Shown one piece after another: positions 52,755 through 61,500 of a stretch of 64,000 nucleotides of DNA. Location of the stretch: contig NZ_CP049857.1 of the NCBI RefSeq assembly GCF_011299555.1, positions 2,728,001 through 2,792,000 on the forward strand. The letters run 5' to 3'. Made by a program: the position numbers and the translations under genes. Under the pieces are notes generated by a model. That model worked only from the letters and a program-made list of their open reading frames with translations. It had not been told where the DNA came from and did no database searches. The number at the start of each line of letters is the position of its first letter. Position 1 is the first letter of the stretch. The stretch is from Dysgonomonas sp. HDW5A. GTDB taxonomy: Bacteria; Bacteroidota; Bacteroidia; Bacteroidales; Dysgonomonadaceae.

Positions 52755-53555
52755 ATGAAATCTTTCTTTCTACTAGTTTTAACTCTGTTATCAATAACGG
52801 AGTTGTTTTCTCAGGATAATTATTTTAGGTATAATGGTGGTGCCGATGTTGATTTTAGGTGCTTGGCTAGAGGTTCAGGAGGAAGGGCTTTGGTGCATGA
52901 TACTAATAATACATTGACTCTCAATTATGGGAATGATTTTACAGGTGGTGTGAAAATTGGAAGTAAATTAATAATAAATGGATATGCTTCTATGGGCGTA
53001 GATATACCAACTTATACAGTCGGAGAGGGGAGTCGTTTGTACTTTAGGGGAGTCGCTGCTAATACAGACGAAATGTTTATATTTAAATTTAACAGAGATG
53101 CCAATAAGACTGATTTGCGTGTAAATATTGGTGATGATGGTGATGGTGATGACCGATTTGTCATAGGCAATACATTTTCGGGTACTACGGATTGGCGTAA
53201 CTTCTTTGTTGTTCTTAATAATGGAAGAGTAGGTATTGGTACTGAAGACCCAACAGAAAAACTGGATGTTCGTGGAACAATTTCTGCAACGGAAGTAAAA
53301 GTCCAAGTTTTAACAGGTGCCGATCATGTCTTCAATACAAACTATGACTTGAAACCTTTATCTGAAGTAAAAGCCTTTGTTGAAGAGAATAAGCATCTAC
53401 CCGAAATACCTTCCGAAAAGCATATGCAGGAGAATGGGCTTAATGTAAACGAGTTTCAAATTAAGTTGCTTCAAAAAATAGAAGAGTTGACTTTATATGT
53501 GATAAAGCAAGATGAAGAAATTCAGAAATTAAAAGAAGCCTTATCTGAAAAATAG
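52755..53555 (+). CDS. tail-fibre-like secreted protein with C-terminal coiled coil
   Basis: 266 residues, signal peptide to TELFSQ. Beta-rich N-terminal half, then GRVGIGTEDPTEKLDVRGTISATEV (fibre repeat), and the C-terminal module LKPLSEVKAFVEENKHLPEIPS...NVNEFQIKLLQKIEELTLYVIKQDEEIQKLKEAL, common in Bacteroidetes cell-surface fibre proteins, ending in a coiled coil. Trimerisation is likely. Function unknown (adhesion suspected). Terminator directly downstream. Confidence 0.75.
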   Translation: MKSFFLLVLTLLSITELFSQDNYFRYNGGADVDFRCLARGSGGRALVHDTNNTLTLNYGNDFTGGVKIGSKLIINGYASMGVDIPTYTVGEGSRLYFRGVAANTDEMFIFKFNRDANKTDLRVNIGDDGDGDDRFVIGNTFSGTTDWRNFFVVLNNGRVGIGTEDPTEKLDVRGTISATEVKVQVLTGADHVFNTNYDLKPLSEVKAFVEENKHLPEIPSEKHMQENGLNVNEFQIKLLQKIEELTLYVIKQDEEIQKLKEALSEK

Positions 53556-53564
53556 CAGAATAAA

Positions 53565-53592
53565 AAAAGCATTTCAAATTTGAAATGCTTTT
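53565..53592. terminator. intrinsic terminator, shared by convergent genes
   Basis: Self-complementary AAAGCATTTCAAA / TTTGAAATGCTTT with T run on plus and A run on minus. Confidence 0.8.
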
Positions 53593-53623
53593 TGTTTTTA
53601 TATCAGAATTAACCTAGAAATGG

Positions 53624-54898
53624 TTAGTTCTGTTTTTTTACTATAACCTTAGTATGTCCCTGAGGTCTTTGAGTTTTATTCGGACGATCTTGATGACCTT
53701 TGCTTTGGCTTCTATGATTATCTTTCGCCAGTTCAGGTTTTGCAATAGGAATAGCTCTTGATTTAGAAGGCAAATAATCGTGCTCTTCAACGACAGGAAT
53801 ATTCTTCTTGATGAGTTTGTGTATATCCTTTAATAAAGGCAATTCTTCTCGATCACAAAACGCAATGGCAACACCGCTACGACCGGCACGACCCGTACGC
53901 CCGATACGGTGAACATAAGTCTCTGGAACGTTGGGTAAATCGAAATTGAATACGTGCGAAAGATGATCGACATCTATTCCACGTGCTGCAATATCGGTAG
54001 CTATAAGTACACGAGTTGTTTTATCTTTGAAACTCTTCAATGCATTTTGACGTGCATTCTGAGATTTATTTCCATGTATAGCTTCGGTTTTTACACCGGC
54101 TTTGTTAAGAGCCTTGGCTACTTTATCAGAACCGTGTTTAGTACGTGCAAATACTAAAACAGATTCAAGTTCTTTATTCTTTAGAAGGTCGATAAGGAGA
54201 TCTACTTTATCTTTTTTATCGACATGATAGATCGACTGTTCAATCTTGTCTACAGTTGAAGATGCCGGAGTAACCTCAACCCTTGTCGGATTATGCAGAA
54301 TGGTATTTGCCAGTTTAGCAATCTCTACAGGCATGGTAGCCGAAAAGAAAAGCGATTGCCTTTGTTTAGGTAATAAGGGCAATATCTTTTTGATATCATG
54401 AATAAAACCCATATCGAGCATCTGATCTGCCTCATCCAATACAAAAAACTCAAGAGTCTTAAGATTGATATACTTTTGGCTAATCAGGTCTAACAGCCTT
54501 CCGGGAGTTGCGATAAGAATATCAATTCCTGCTCGTAAAGCATCAGTTTGTTTCTTTTGAGGTACTCCTCCGTAAATTACAGTATGTCGCAAAGAAGTAT
54601 ATTTACTGTATTCCTTTACATTTTCTTCAATCTGTATAGCAAGTTCACGGGTTGGTGTTAATACTAAGGCTTTTATACCTTTTCTGCCACCATGTGAATT
54701 TTCTTTATGTAGCAGTTGAATAATAGGGATAGAGAATGCTGCCGTTTTTCCTGTTCCCGTCTGAGCTACACCTAGTAAGTCATTTCCCTCCAATAGGGTT
54801 GGTATTGCTTCAGCTTGTATAGGAGTTGGAGTTGTATAGTTTTGGTCTTTAAGAGCTTTCAATATAGGCTCTATGAGGTTTAATTGTTCGAATGTCAT
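53624..54898 (-). CDS. rhlE: DEAD-box RNA helicase, RhlE-like
   Basis: 424 residues. Q motif and Walker A AQTGTGKT at about 45-52, TPTREL, TPGRLLD, DEAD at 155-158, SAT at 186-188, and HRIGRTGRAGR. The C terminus is a basic, Gln/Arg/Lys-rich tail (NHRSQSKGHQDRPNKTQRPQG), expected to bind RNA. Cytoplasmic RNA unwinding, ribosome biogenesis or RNA decay. A hairpin TACCGT/ACGGTA sits in its 5' UTR right before the ATG (54907-54922). Confidence 0.95.
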   Translation of the reverse strand: MTFEQLNLIEPILKALKDQNYTTPTPIQAEAIPTLLEGNDLLGVAQTGTGKTAAFSIPIIQLLHKENSHGGRKGIKALVLTPTRELAIQIEENVKEYSKYTSLRHTVIYGGVPQKKQTDALRAGIDILIATPGRLLDLISQKYINLKTLEFFVLDEADQMLDMGFIHDIKKILPLLPKQRQSLFFSATMPVEIAKLANTILHNPTRVEVTPASSTVDKIEQSIYHVDKKDKVDLLIDLLKNKELESVLVFARTKHGSDKVAKALNKAGVKTEAIHGNKSQNARQNALKSFKDKTTRVLIATDIAARGIDVDHLSHVFNFDLPNVPETYVHRIGRTGRAGRSGVAIAFCDREELPLLKDIHKLIKKNIPVVEEHDYLPSKSRAIPIAKPELAKDNHRSQSKGHQDRPNKTQRPQGHTKVIVKKQN

Positions 54899-54945
54899 AC
54901 TTTACATGTACCGTTCACACGGTATAAATCGTTTTTAGTGAGTGG

Positions 54946-54953
54946 CAAAGATA
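54946..54953 (-). promoter_or_regulatory. promoter -7 element of the DEAD-box helicase
   Basis: TATCTTTG on the minus strand, about 50 bases before the start codon. Confidence 0.55.
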
Positions 54954-55090
54954 CGATATTTTTGCTTATCTGCTTCATTACTATTGTAATTAAGTAAAAT
55001 GGGCTGTTTTTAGTCTTGTATTATGCTTATAACTGTTTCGTGTTGTTATACTTATCGAAATAGTTAAATGAGATGCAGTTTATAAAAAAA

Positions 55091-55129
55091 AGCAGCAATA
55101 TCCGTAAAAGGATATTGCTGCTTTTTTTT
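55091..55129. terminator. strong bidirectional terminator
   Basis: Stem AGCAGCAATATCC / GGATATTGCTGCT with loop GTAAAA, T run on the plus side and A run on the other; located between the DEAD helicase promoter and the end of the fucosidase gene. Confidence 0.85.
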
Positions 55130-55141
55130 ATGTCAATCTAA

Positions 55142-56944
55142 TTATTGAGCTATTTTCAAAGTCCAAGCCGAACGACCCGGTATTTCTGTAAATTTGACAG
55201 GAGTCATATCAACAATCAGTTGCCCGTTTTCGTATTTCCAAGGAAGGTTACCTTCACGCCCTAATAATGTTATGGTTGCATTATCAGCGGGTTTGTCGAT
55301 ATTCAACACACATTGGTCGTCTTGCCATTCGAGAAGTATAGCATAAATATTATTACCTTTCTGAGTATAGGCAATGTAGGTTTTCATCGAGCCGTATGTT
55401 GCATTCAATCCATGTTGATTGCCTGTATTGTCAGTATACAAAGCTTTGTAAGGAATAACTTCTTCGGCTTGCGATTTAGATGCCCATTTTACTTGAATCG
55501 AAGCATTCTGAACATCCTCAAAGTATTCTACTTTGATTGGATATTTTTGCCCTTTTTTCAGTTTTATAGAACTTTTGTGAGTTGCCGATGTTTGAGCACC
55601 TTGCACAAAACCATCTTCGGTTTGCTCTTGTTTTACCCATTGGTCGATAATCAGTTTTCCATCTATCCACACACGTACACCATCGTCCGCTTTGGCGGTA
55701 AATGTATATTCTTCAGTATAATTGGGGCTGATATAACCTGTCCACTCTCCGGTAAAATGATCTACTCGAATACGTGGATCGGGCGAATTACGTACCCAAT
55801 TGAAATCTATTGTAGAATCGATTCGGGTAATATAAATTTGTTTCTCTTCGATATGTTTTTTGTAAGCTCTTGTGCCATAGATAGCCTCTCCATTTATTTT
55901 CAACCATTGCCCCAGTTGAAGCAAACGTTCTTGTTGAAGCAAAGGAATCTGCCCGTCTCCTGCAGGTCCTACATTCAGAGTTAATCCTCCTCCGTTTGCT
56001 ACAAGTGTTGCAAAATGATGTATCAGATCGTCTTCTGTCAAATAGTTTTCAAGAGGCTCGTTTCTGTTCAAGCCAAAAGAGCGTCCTATGCCCCTTACCT
56101 CAGCCCAAGGACGGTCTGTCATAGTAATACCTGCACTATATTCGGGAGTTTTGAATCCATAATCGGCACCTCCACCCCAGCGGTCATTAACAATGGCTTC
56201 GGGACCAACCAAATTGTAATACCAGGAGATAAGTTCACGAGCATGCCATTGTTCGGCACTGTTCCACCACTCTCCATCGGTAAAAATAAGAGAAGGGCGA
56301 TAGGTTGTTACCAGCTCTTTGAACTGTGGAATCATATGTGTATCTACATATTTTGCAATAGAATCATTCGGATCGATTTCCCAATAATGAAGCGGGTTCG
56401 ACCATTCGGGAAGTGAGTAATATAATCCCATTTTCAAGCCATCTTTTTCCACAGCCTTGGTCAATTCACCTACTATGTCACGTTTAGGACCTGTTTCTAC
56501 CGAATTCCAATTCGGAGCATATTTACTGGGCCACATAGCATACCCGTCGTGATGCTTTGACACTAGTACTACATATTTAGCACCCGCATCTTTAAACAGA
56601 TCTGCCCATTCTTGTGGGTTAAATAATTCGGCTTTAAAAAGACCTCTGAAGTCTTCGTATTTAAAATCTTGTCCGTATACTTTTTTCGCGAAATCAACAG
56701 CAGTAGATCCGCCGTCTCTCCATCCCTTGTAACTCCATTCCGAGTACCCTTCTTTTTTAGTCCACGATGGAACAGAATATAGTCCCCAATGGATAAATAT
56801 ACCTAGTTTAGCATCGTTAAACCACTCGGGATAACCTCGTTCTTTAATCGATTCCCAAGTAGGTTCGACTTGAGGTGTCTGCGCCTGTAAGGTAAATGCA
56901 GATAAGAGAAGCAAGCATGTGAATGTAAAGAAATTTTTCTTCAT
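55142..56944 (-). CDS. GH29 alpha-L-fucosidase with PA14 domain
   Basis: 600 residues from MKKNFFTFTC; the frame extends 33 codons upstream but that lies before the promoter. Signal peptide to LQAQ. GH29 barrel: FGIFIHWGLYSVPS-type, VSKHHDGYAMW at 128-138 and nucleophile Asp 223 in LIFTDGEWW. A PA14-like domain (about 410-520, DHFTGEWTGYISPNYTEEYTFTAKADDGVRVWIDG) is inserted ahead of the C-terminal beta-sandwich. Removes terminal fucose from host glycans or xyloglucan. Acid/base not assigned. Monocistronic. Confidence 0.93.
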   Translation of the reverse strand: MKKNFFTFTCLLLLSAFTLQAQTPQVEPTWESIKERGYPEWFNDAKLGIFIHWGLYSVPSWTKKEGYSEWSYKGWRDGGSTAVDFAKKVYGQDFKYEDFRGLFKAELFNPQEWADLFKDAGAKYVVLVSKHHDGYAMWPSKYAPNWNSVETGPKRDIVGELTKAVEKDGLKMGLYYSLPEWSNPLHYWEIDPNDSIAKYVDTHMIPQFKELVTTYRPSLIFTDGEWWNSAEQWHARELISWYYNLVGPEAIVNDRWGGGADYGFKTPEYSAGITMTDRPWAEVRGIGRSFGLNRNEPLENYLTEDDLIHHFATLVANGGGLTLNVGPAGDGQIPLLQQERLLQLGQWLKINGEAIYGTRAYKKHIEEKQIYITRIDSTIDFNWVRNSPDPRIRVDHFTGEWTGYISPNYTEEYTFTAKADDGVRVWIDGKLIIDQWVKQEQTEDGFVQGAQTSATHKSSIKLKKGQKYPIKVEYFEDVQNASIQVKWASKSQAEEVIPYKALYTDNTGNQHGLNATYGSMKTYIAYTQKGNNIYAILLEWQDDQCVLNIDKPADNATITLLGREGNLPWKYENGQLIVDMTPVKFTEIPGRSAWTLKIAQ

Positions 56945-56972
56945 AATATTTAGTGATGTTTTTATGGTATTA

Positions 56973-56980
56973 CAAATATA
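56973..56980 (-). promoter_or_regulatory. promoter -7 element of the fucosidase gene
   Basis: TATATTTG on the minus strand, about 29 bases before the chosen ATG; this decides the start codon. Confidence 0.6.
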
Positions 56981-57116
56981 ATGAAAATAGGAGAGAAAGC
57001 AGATACAGCTTTCTACTGATTTCCGAATATATAGAACATTCATGCCCCGAAAAATACAGGATTGCGTTTATTTATATATTTTAGCATTTTGTATTTTATG
57101 ACTAACAACATGGGCA

Positions 57117-57542
57117 ATGGATAAGCGTTCTGTTATATTATTTTGTATTTTCAGCAACCTTTTGGTTGGAAACGGCATAATATTCTGCTGGTCTTCGTAT
57201 GGAGGTTCGGTAAATTGGGACTTAATGATAGGGATGACCCTGTCTTGTATCTTATGCTATTTGTTGGTATTCAGATATATCAACTTCAAGAAATGGAGTT
57301 TTCTTAAAATATTGATACTTTCTCTTCTAACCTGTGTAGCTATTCAATTAGTTGGATGCTCTTTTGCATCCGTAGTAACCGGATTTAGGAAGGACGATGT
57401 AAATTCTCTTTATACTATTTTCATGGGCTTGGGAGTAGGTTTTGTTCTGGGAATAATTGGGAATATGTTGATGTTTCCGATAACGATAATAATGGGTGCT
57501 GCCAATTTATTTTGGTTCAGAAAGTATCAAATGGTTGATTAA
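57117..57542 (+). CDS. small polytopic membrane protein, unknown
   Basis: 141 residues with four predicted membrane helices (about 6-25, 33-52, 60-80, 100-125). FLVG-like N terminus SVILFCIFSNLLVGNGIIF, then GLGVGFVLGIIGNMLMFPITIIMGAANLFW. The family is not recognised. The 423-bp element begins 55 bases downstream. Confidence 0.6.
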   Translation: MDKRSVILFCIFSNLLVGNGIIFCWSSYGGSVNWDLMIGMTLSCILCYLLVFRYINFKKWSFLKILILSLLTCVAIQLVGCSFASVVTGFRKDDVNSLYTIFMGLGVGFVLGIIGNMLMFPITIIMGAANLFWFRKYQMVD

Positions 57543-57549
57543 TAATGCG

Positions 57550-58051
57550 AATCAGTAGTTGATCTGTTATGTTTAATGTTCAATTAAATTATTCTTCTAC
57601 GCACAATCAAAGATTGCTTGTATTCCTTTTGCCCAAAGCCGCAAAAGGAATCAAAAAGGCTTTGTGCTGCGTGGCTCGCCTGCCTGACTTAAGCTTGTGG
57701 TCTAAACTAAACTTACTGCCTTACGGCACGTTTAGTTTTACGTCCACTTCGCTTGTCAGCCAACGGCTACTCCACTGATGCACCGGAGCTGACGCACGTA
57801 AACGGCTTTCGTCCGTCAGGCTTCCCGACCTTGCCGGTTGAACGGGGTACCCGCAGGGCGAAGAAAGCGTTAAGAAACAAAAGGATATCACTCGTTAAAC
57901 GTTTTTCTTTTGTCTTAGCTTTCGAGTCCTAAGCGGGTCGGGCAAAGAGGCTCAGTCTTGATCTTTTGTTTCGTTTTGCATCAAGGCAAAATGAAAAACA
58001 AACCCAAAGGGTGCGTTAGAATAATTGAACATATAATCTCAACTACTGATT
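57550..58051 (+). repeat. 423-bp hairpin-rich dispersed element, copy 2, with long flanking inverted repeats
   Basis: The core 57597-58019 matches 22389-22811 in length and order of hairpins. It is also flanked by inverted arms AATCAGTAGTTGA (57550-57562) / TCAACTACTGATT (58039-58051) and GTTCAATTA (57578-57586) / TAATTGAAC (58022-58030). The inverted arms are not clearly present around copy 1. Confidence 0.85.
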
Positions 58052-58088
58052 GACATTAATAGTAAATAAACAATAAATTTAATACAAT

Positions 58089-58421
58089 ATGAAAAAAATA
58101 GTAACATTCTTTTTATTATCCTGTTTGTTAGTTGGTTGTGGGTTGTATCAAACTGCACAAGTCGATAAAATTAGTTTGGGCATGAATAAGCAAGAAGTTT
58201 TATCTTACTTGAAATCGGGATATGGAAAAGCCAGGACAGCGAGCGCTCGGAAATTAGATGATGGATCGTTGGAGGAATCTATTGAATTGACGGAGAATTA
58301 TGACAAATATACGTTTATATTCATTGATGGAATATTAAGTGAATGGTATACAGTGGATATACGTACTTATATTCCACCCGCACCCATAATTCAATCGACA
58401 ACTTCGAGTGAGACAAAATAG
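58089..58421 (+). CDS. small lipoprotein, BamE/SmpA-like
   Basis: 110 residues. Lipobox SCLLVGC (Cys 17); VDKISLGMNKQEVLSYLKSGYGKARTA resembles the SmpA/OmlA turn (I.xGMt..eV), followed by YTFIFIDGILSEWYTVDI. Could be an assembly-type outer-membrane lipoprotein. Family match is by motif only. It overlaps the frame of the next gene's upstream codons but ends before its chosen start. Confidence 0.65.
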   Translation: MKKIVTFFLLSCLLVGCGLYQTAQVDKISLGMNKQEVLSYLKSGYGKARTASARKLDDGSLEESIELTENYDKYTFIFIDGILSEWYTVDIRTYIPPAPIIQSTTSSETK

Positions 58422-58440
58422 AGCTTACAAAATCTCAGCT

Positions 58441-59250
58441 ATGAAGTATTTGTTTTTATTATTGGGATTTTTACTATTGAATTCGTGTTCGACATACTAT
58501 TGTTCGACTATGAATACAAGAGACCCGTATACGATAAAAAACGATTACGGAGAGTTTGTTGTTGAAGGCGATAGTTTAGATGTTATTTATAATTTTTATG
58601 GACATAATGCACCTATAACGGTAGGAGTGGTAAATAAAATGTCGAAACCTCTTTATGTGGACTGGACTAAATCGGGTATTATGATAGACGATGTGCCAAC
58701 TTCTTACATAGAACCTCCACGAGTTTCGAAAGGAGATGATTCGCAACTCACCGATTTTACGTATTTCCTGAATAATCCGGATAATTTGAGTTATGTGAAG
58801 CCTTATTCCCGTTTAAATAAGCAGATATTGGAATTGACCAATTTTAATTTCGCAAAAATAAACGATTCTCTTTACAATAATTGGAATACCGAAGCCGATA
58901 GTTGGGGCGAAAACAAAAAATATAAAACAATCAGATACGTTGAGGCTGATTCGCCTATATATTTGAGAACTTTTCTGACTGTGTACGAAGATTCAAGGCG
59001 TATAGAGGATGCTTTTTATTATGAGAATGCTTTCTATATGTCGGAATTAATAAAAATAAAGGGATCTTCTCCCGAAAGTCTTGCAGCATTCCGATATGGA
59101 CGGGGAGATTTCTTCTATGTGAAGGATGAGAAAGAAAAGAAGCCTTCTAAAGAGACGAAAAAGTCATCTAACCTTTTGCAGAAAGTAACTTCTGTAACCG
59201 GGCAAATTACGTCATGGGCTGTAGAGGGCAGCAAGGTAAGTAAAGAATAA
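58441..59250 (+). CDS. lipoprotein of unknown function
   Basis: 269 residues from MKYLFLLLG; a frame-extending ATG at 58408 lies in the previous gene and is rejected. Lipobox LLNSCSTYYC. Mixed beta domain with IYNFYGHNAPITVGVVNKMSKPLYVDWTKSGIMID and a C-terminal basic stretch with small amphipathic segments (EKKPSKETKKSSN). It follows the BamE-like gene by 20 bases, so they are cotranscribed. No family known to me. Confidence 0.65.
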   Translation: MKYLFLLLGFLLLNSCSTYYCSTMNTRDPYTIKNDYGEFVVEGDSLDVIYNFYGHNAPITVGVVNKMSKPLYVDWTKSGIMIDDVPTSYIEPPRVSKGDDSQLTDFTYFLNNPDNLSYVKPYSRLNKQILELTNFNFAKINDSLYNNWNTEADSWGENKKYKTIRYVEADSPIYLRTFLTVYEDSRRIEDAFYYENAFYMSELIKIKGSSPESLAAFRYGRGDFFYVKDEKEKKPSKETKKSSNLLQKVTSVTGQITSWAVEGSKVSKE

Positions 59251-59268
59251 AATTTATTCGTAAAATAA

Positions 59269-59300
59269 AAAAGGAGTACAAACATATTTGTACTCCTTTT
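59269..59300. terminator. intrinsic terminator between convergent genes
   Basis: AAAAGGAGTACAAA / TTTGTACTCCTTTT stem with T run on plus and A run on minus. Confidence 0.8.
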
Positions 59301-59320
59301 CATTTAACCTTCCAGGCTCA

Positions 59321-60259
59321 TTATTGAGCTATAAATGTATTGTATTCTTCAACCACAGAGCGATAACTCGAGACAACATATGAATATGAACTATTCAGAC
59401 GATCCGATTGAGGGTTTGCCTCAAGTTCCAGATTAAAAGCACTCATTGCCTTTATTGTATCCTCACTCTTTGTGTAGAATTTTTGGAAAACCTCTTTGTA
59501 GTAGACATCACTTAGTTTTTTCACATCCTTAGTCGAAATGTCTTTGTTTTTAGCGATTGTTTGCGAAACGGTTGATAGCTCATTTTTGATTAAATTACTA
59601 TCAATCTTATCCTGATTAAATAATTCCATGATAGATTCCAGTCCATTCAAATCGGACTTCATCGGAATTATAAATTCGGCAATCTTGCTTTTTTGAAGTA
59701 AAATCAATTCAGCATTATTCCCGGCCTTCGAAGCCAATCTCGAAGCTGCTGACCAACTGTTGTAACCTCGTTGAAAATAATAACTAAGGCTGTCTTGCAT
59801 AGCCGGATATTTCGCGAAATCGGTGTCGGTCAGGAATATTTTTTCAGAGAAATATTCACTCATAGCAGTTGCCCACTTTACAGCACTCGCAATATCTTTA
59901 TTGGCAGCATCTATTGTGCTGGCAATCTCTTTTTTCTCAGCAAACTCGGGTGCACCTTTATACGCCAACTGATATTCTTTCTGATCGCCGAAGCATGCCT
60001 CGAAGTTCTTATAATTTACAAAAAACGGCTGAGTATTAGGATTTCTCTTTAATTTACTCATATTGCTTTCTGCCGTTGATAACATCGATTTGTAATTATC
60101 GGCACTGGTGCGGTTCTTATTACTAAGTTCAATAACGCTGTTGCAAAGTCTGATAATATTGGATGCATCCAATTCTGCTTTTGTATACGTTTTTTGTTGA
60201 GCTGTTAATGACATCGATATCATCAATATCGAAGCAAGGAATGTTAGTTTTACTTTCAT
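59321..60259 (-). CDS. secreted helical protein, unknown
   Basis: 312 residues, signal peptide to SLTAQ. Mostly helical with many Lys/Ser/Asn (NRTSADNYKSMLSTAESNMSKL, AGNNAELILLQKSKIAEFIIPM). No catalytic or binding motif. Convergent with the two lipoprotein genes. A short dispersed-element copy lies just upstream. Not recognised. Confidence 0.55.
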   Translation of the reverse strand: MKVKLTFLASILMISMSLTAQQKTYTKAELDASNIIRLCNSVIELSNKNRTSADNYKSMLSTAESNMSKLKRNPNTQPFFVNYKNFEACFGDQKEYQLAYKGAPEFAEKKEIASTIDAANKDIASAVKWATAMSEYFSEKIFLTDTDFAKYPAMQDSLSYYFQRGYNSWSAASRLASKAGNNAELILLQKSKIAEFIIPMKSDLNGLESIMELFNQDKIDSNLIKNELSTVSQTIAKNKDISTKDVKKLSDVYYKEVFQKFYTKSEDTIKAMSAFNLELEANPQSDRLNSSYSYVVSSYRSVVEEYNTFIAQ

Positions 60260-60278
60260 TTTTTTATAAAATAGTGTG

Positions 60279-60316
60279 GAAGGTCTAAGACCTATTGATT
60301 ACTTAAAGATATATTC
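60279..60316 (+). repeat. short dispersed element, copy 12
   Basis: GAAGGTCTAAGACCTATTG, then ATTACTTAAAGATATATTC; upstream of the helical secreted protein gene. Confidence 0.6.
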
Positions 60317-60344
60317 GTGTTAAAAAACAGTATTTAATATTCTG

Positions 60345-60352
60345 TAAAGATA
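60345..60352 (-). promoter_or_regulatory. promoter -7 element of the helical secreted protein
   Basis: TATCTTTA on the minus strand with TTGG about 19 bases upstream. Confidence 0.45.
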
Positions 60353-60368
60353 ACACAATTGATGAGTT

Positions 60369-61238
60369 TTACCAAGAAGGTTCTACATGAATTAGTACAT
60401 CGGCTATTTCGGGCATTTTCTCTTTTAGTCTGTTTTTCAGATTGTGAGCAATATCATGACCCTCTTTAACCGTTATGTTTTTATTTACAATTATATGCAG
60501 ATCAACATAAAAAGTCATCCCTGTTTTTCTTACATGACACTTCTCAGTATCCAAAACTCCTTCGATGGTTCGGGCAAAGTCACATACACTATTTGCCATC
60601 TCAGGATATATATCCTTGTCCATTATTTCGCCTAAAGCAGGCTTAAGTATTTTATAGCTATTATATAGAATAATAAAAGATGCGAGTAATGCTGCCCAAT
60701 CATCGGCAGATTCATATCCTTTGCCCATGACTATGGCTATCGAAATACCAATAAAGGCAGCAACTGAAGTAATTGCATCGCTGCGGTGATGCCATGCATC
60801 GGCAACCAGTGAGGTGCTTTTGGTATGTCGGGCTTTTCTTATAACTAGTTGGTATGAAATCTCTTTCCAGATAATAATACCCGCTAAAACAATAAGAGTA
60901 AAAGGTTTGGGTGGTTCGTGAGGCTCACTTATATTTTGGATACTTTCGTAAGCAATAATGGTAGCCGATATGATGAGGAAACCAACTACTCCAAAAGTAA
61001 CCAGAGGCTCGATGCGTCCATGTCCGTAAGGATGATTCTCATCGGCGGGTTTATTCGAATACTTGAGTCCACAAAGTACTGCGATAGAAGAAAATATATC
61101 TGCCGTAGATTCAATTGCATCAGCAATAAGTGCATAAGAATTTCCGAAATAACCTGCCAACCATTTAATTATAGCTAAGGTTGTATTACCAACGATACTA
61201 AAATACGAAGCTCTTATAGCTGTCTTTTCTTTACTCAT
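60369..61238 (-). CDS. cation diffusion facilitator (CDF) transporter
   Basis: 289 residues from MSKEKTAIRASYF; the upstream in-frame ATG is outside the transcript (promoter at 61272). Six membrane helices, CDF signature SYALIADAIESTADIFSSIAVLCGL, HPYGHGR loop, VADAWHHRSDAITS with the metal-binding HxxxD, and a C-terminal regulatory domain with a late DVLIHVEP. Probably exports Zn2+, Fe2+ or Mn2+ with proton antiport. Confidence 0.93.
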   Translation of the reverse strand: MSKEKTAIRASYFSIVGNTTLAIIKWLAGYFGNSYALIADAIESTADIFSSIAVLCGLKYSNKPADENHPYGHGRIEPLVTFGVVGFLIISATIIAYESIQNISEPHEPPKPFTLIVLAGIIIWKEISYQLVIRKARHTKSTSLVADAWHHRSDAITSVAAFIGISIAIVMGKGYESADDWAALLASFIILYNSYKILKPALGEIMDKDIYPEMANSVCDFARTIEGVLDTEKCHVRKTGMTFYVDLHIIVNKNITVKEGHDIAHNLKNRLKEKMPEIADVLIHVEPSW

Positions 61239-61271
61239 GAATAGAGTTGGGATATGAAATTTTTGATTTTG

Positions 61272-61279
61272 CAAAGGTA
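61272..61279 (-). promoter_or_regulatory. promoter -7 element of the CDF gene
   Basis: TACCTTTG on the minus strand; it lies over the upstream ATG at 61274, so the start is downstream at 61238. Confidence 0.6.
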
Positions 61280-61302
61280 CATTTTATTAGCGAAAATCAT
61301 AA

Positions 61303-61340
61303 TAAGCTATTAGACCTTTTTGTGATTTTGAAAAGTATTT
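61303..61340 (+). repeat. short dispersed element, copy 13 (degenerate core)
   Basis: AAGCTATTAGACCTTTTTG, then TGATTTTGAAAAGTATTTA, between the CDF and hexosaminidase genes. Confidence 0.5.
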
Positions 61341-61442
61341 ACCTAACTATCGGCTATCAATTAGTAATATAAGAATACTGTATTTTAGAGTAAAGGTGGG
61401 GAATGAAAAATTTTTAAGTTATAGTCTGGACGATTTATATAA

Positions 61443-61473
61443 AAAGAGCAATATGATATCCATATTGCTCTTT
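61443..61473 (-). terminator. intrinsic terminator of the hexosaminidase gene
   Basis: AAAGAGCAATAT / ATATTGCTCTTT stem around GATATCC, near the 3' end of the convergent CDF region. Confidence 0.8.
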
Positions 61474-61500
61474 AATATTTGAGTACTTTATTGTAATGCT

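Noticed and set aside
55313-55984. 223-codon plus-strand ORF
   Set aside because: Antisense shadow of the GH29 fucosidase gene.
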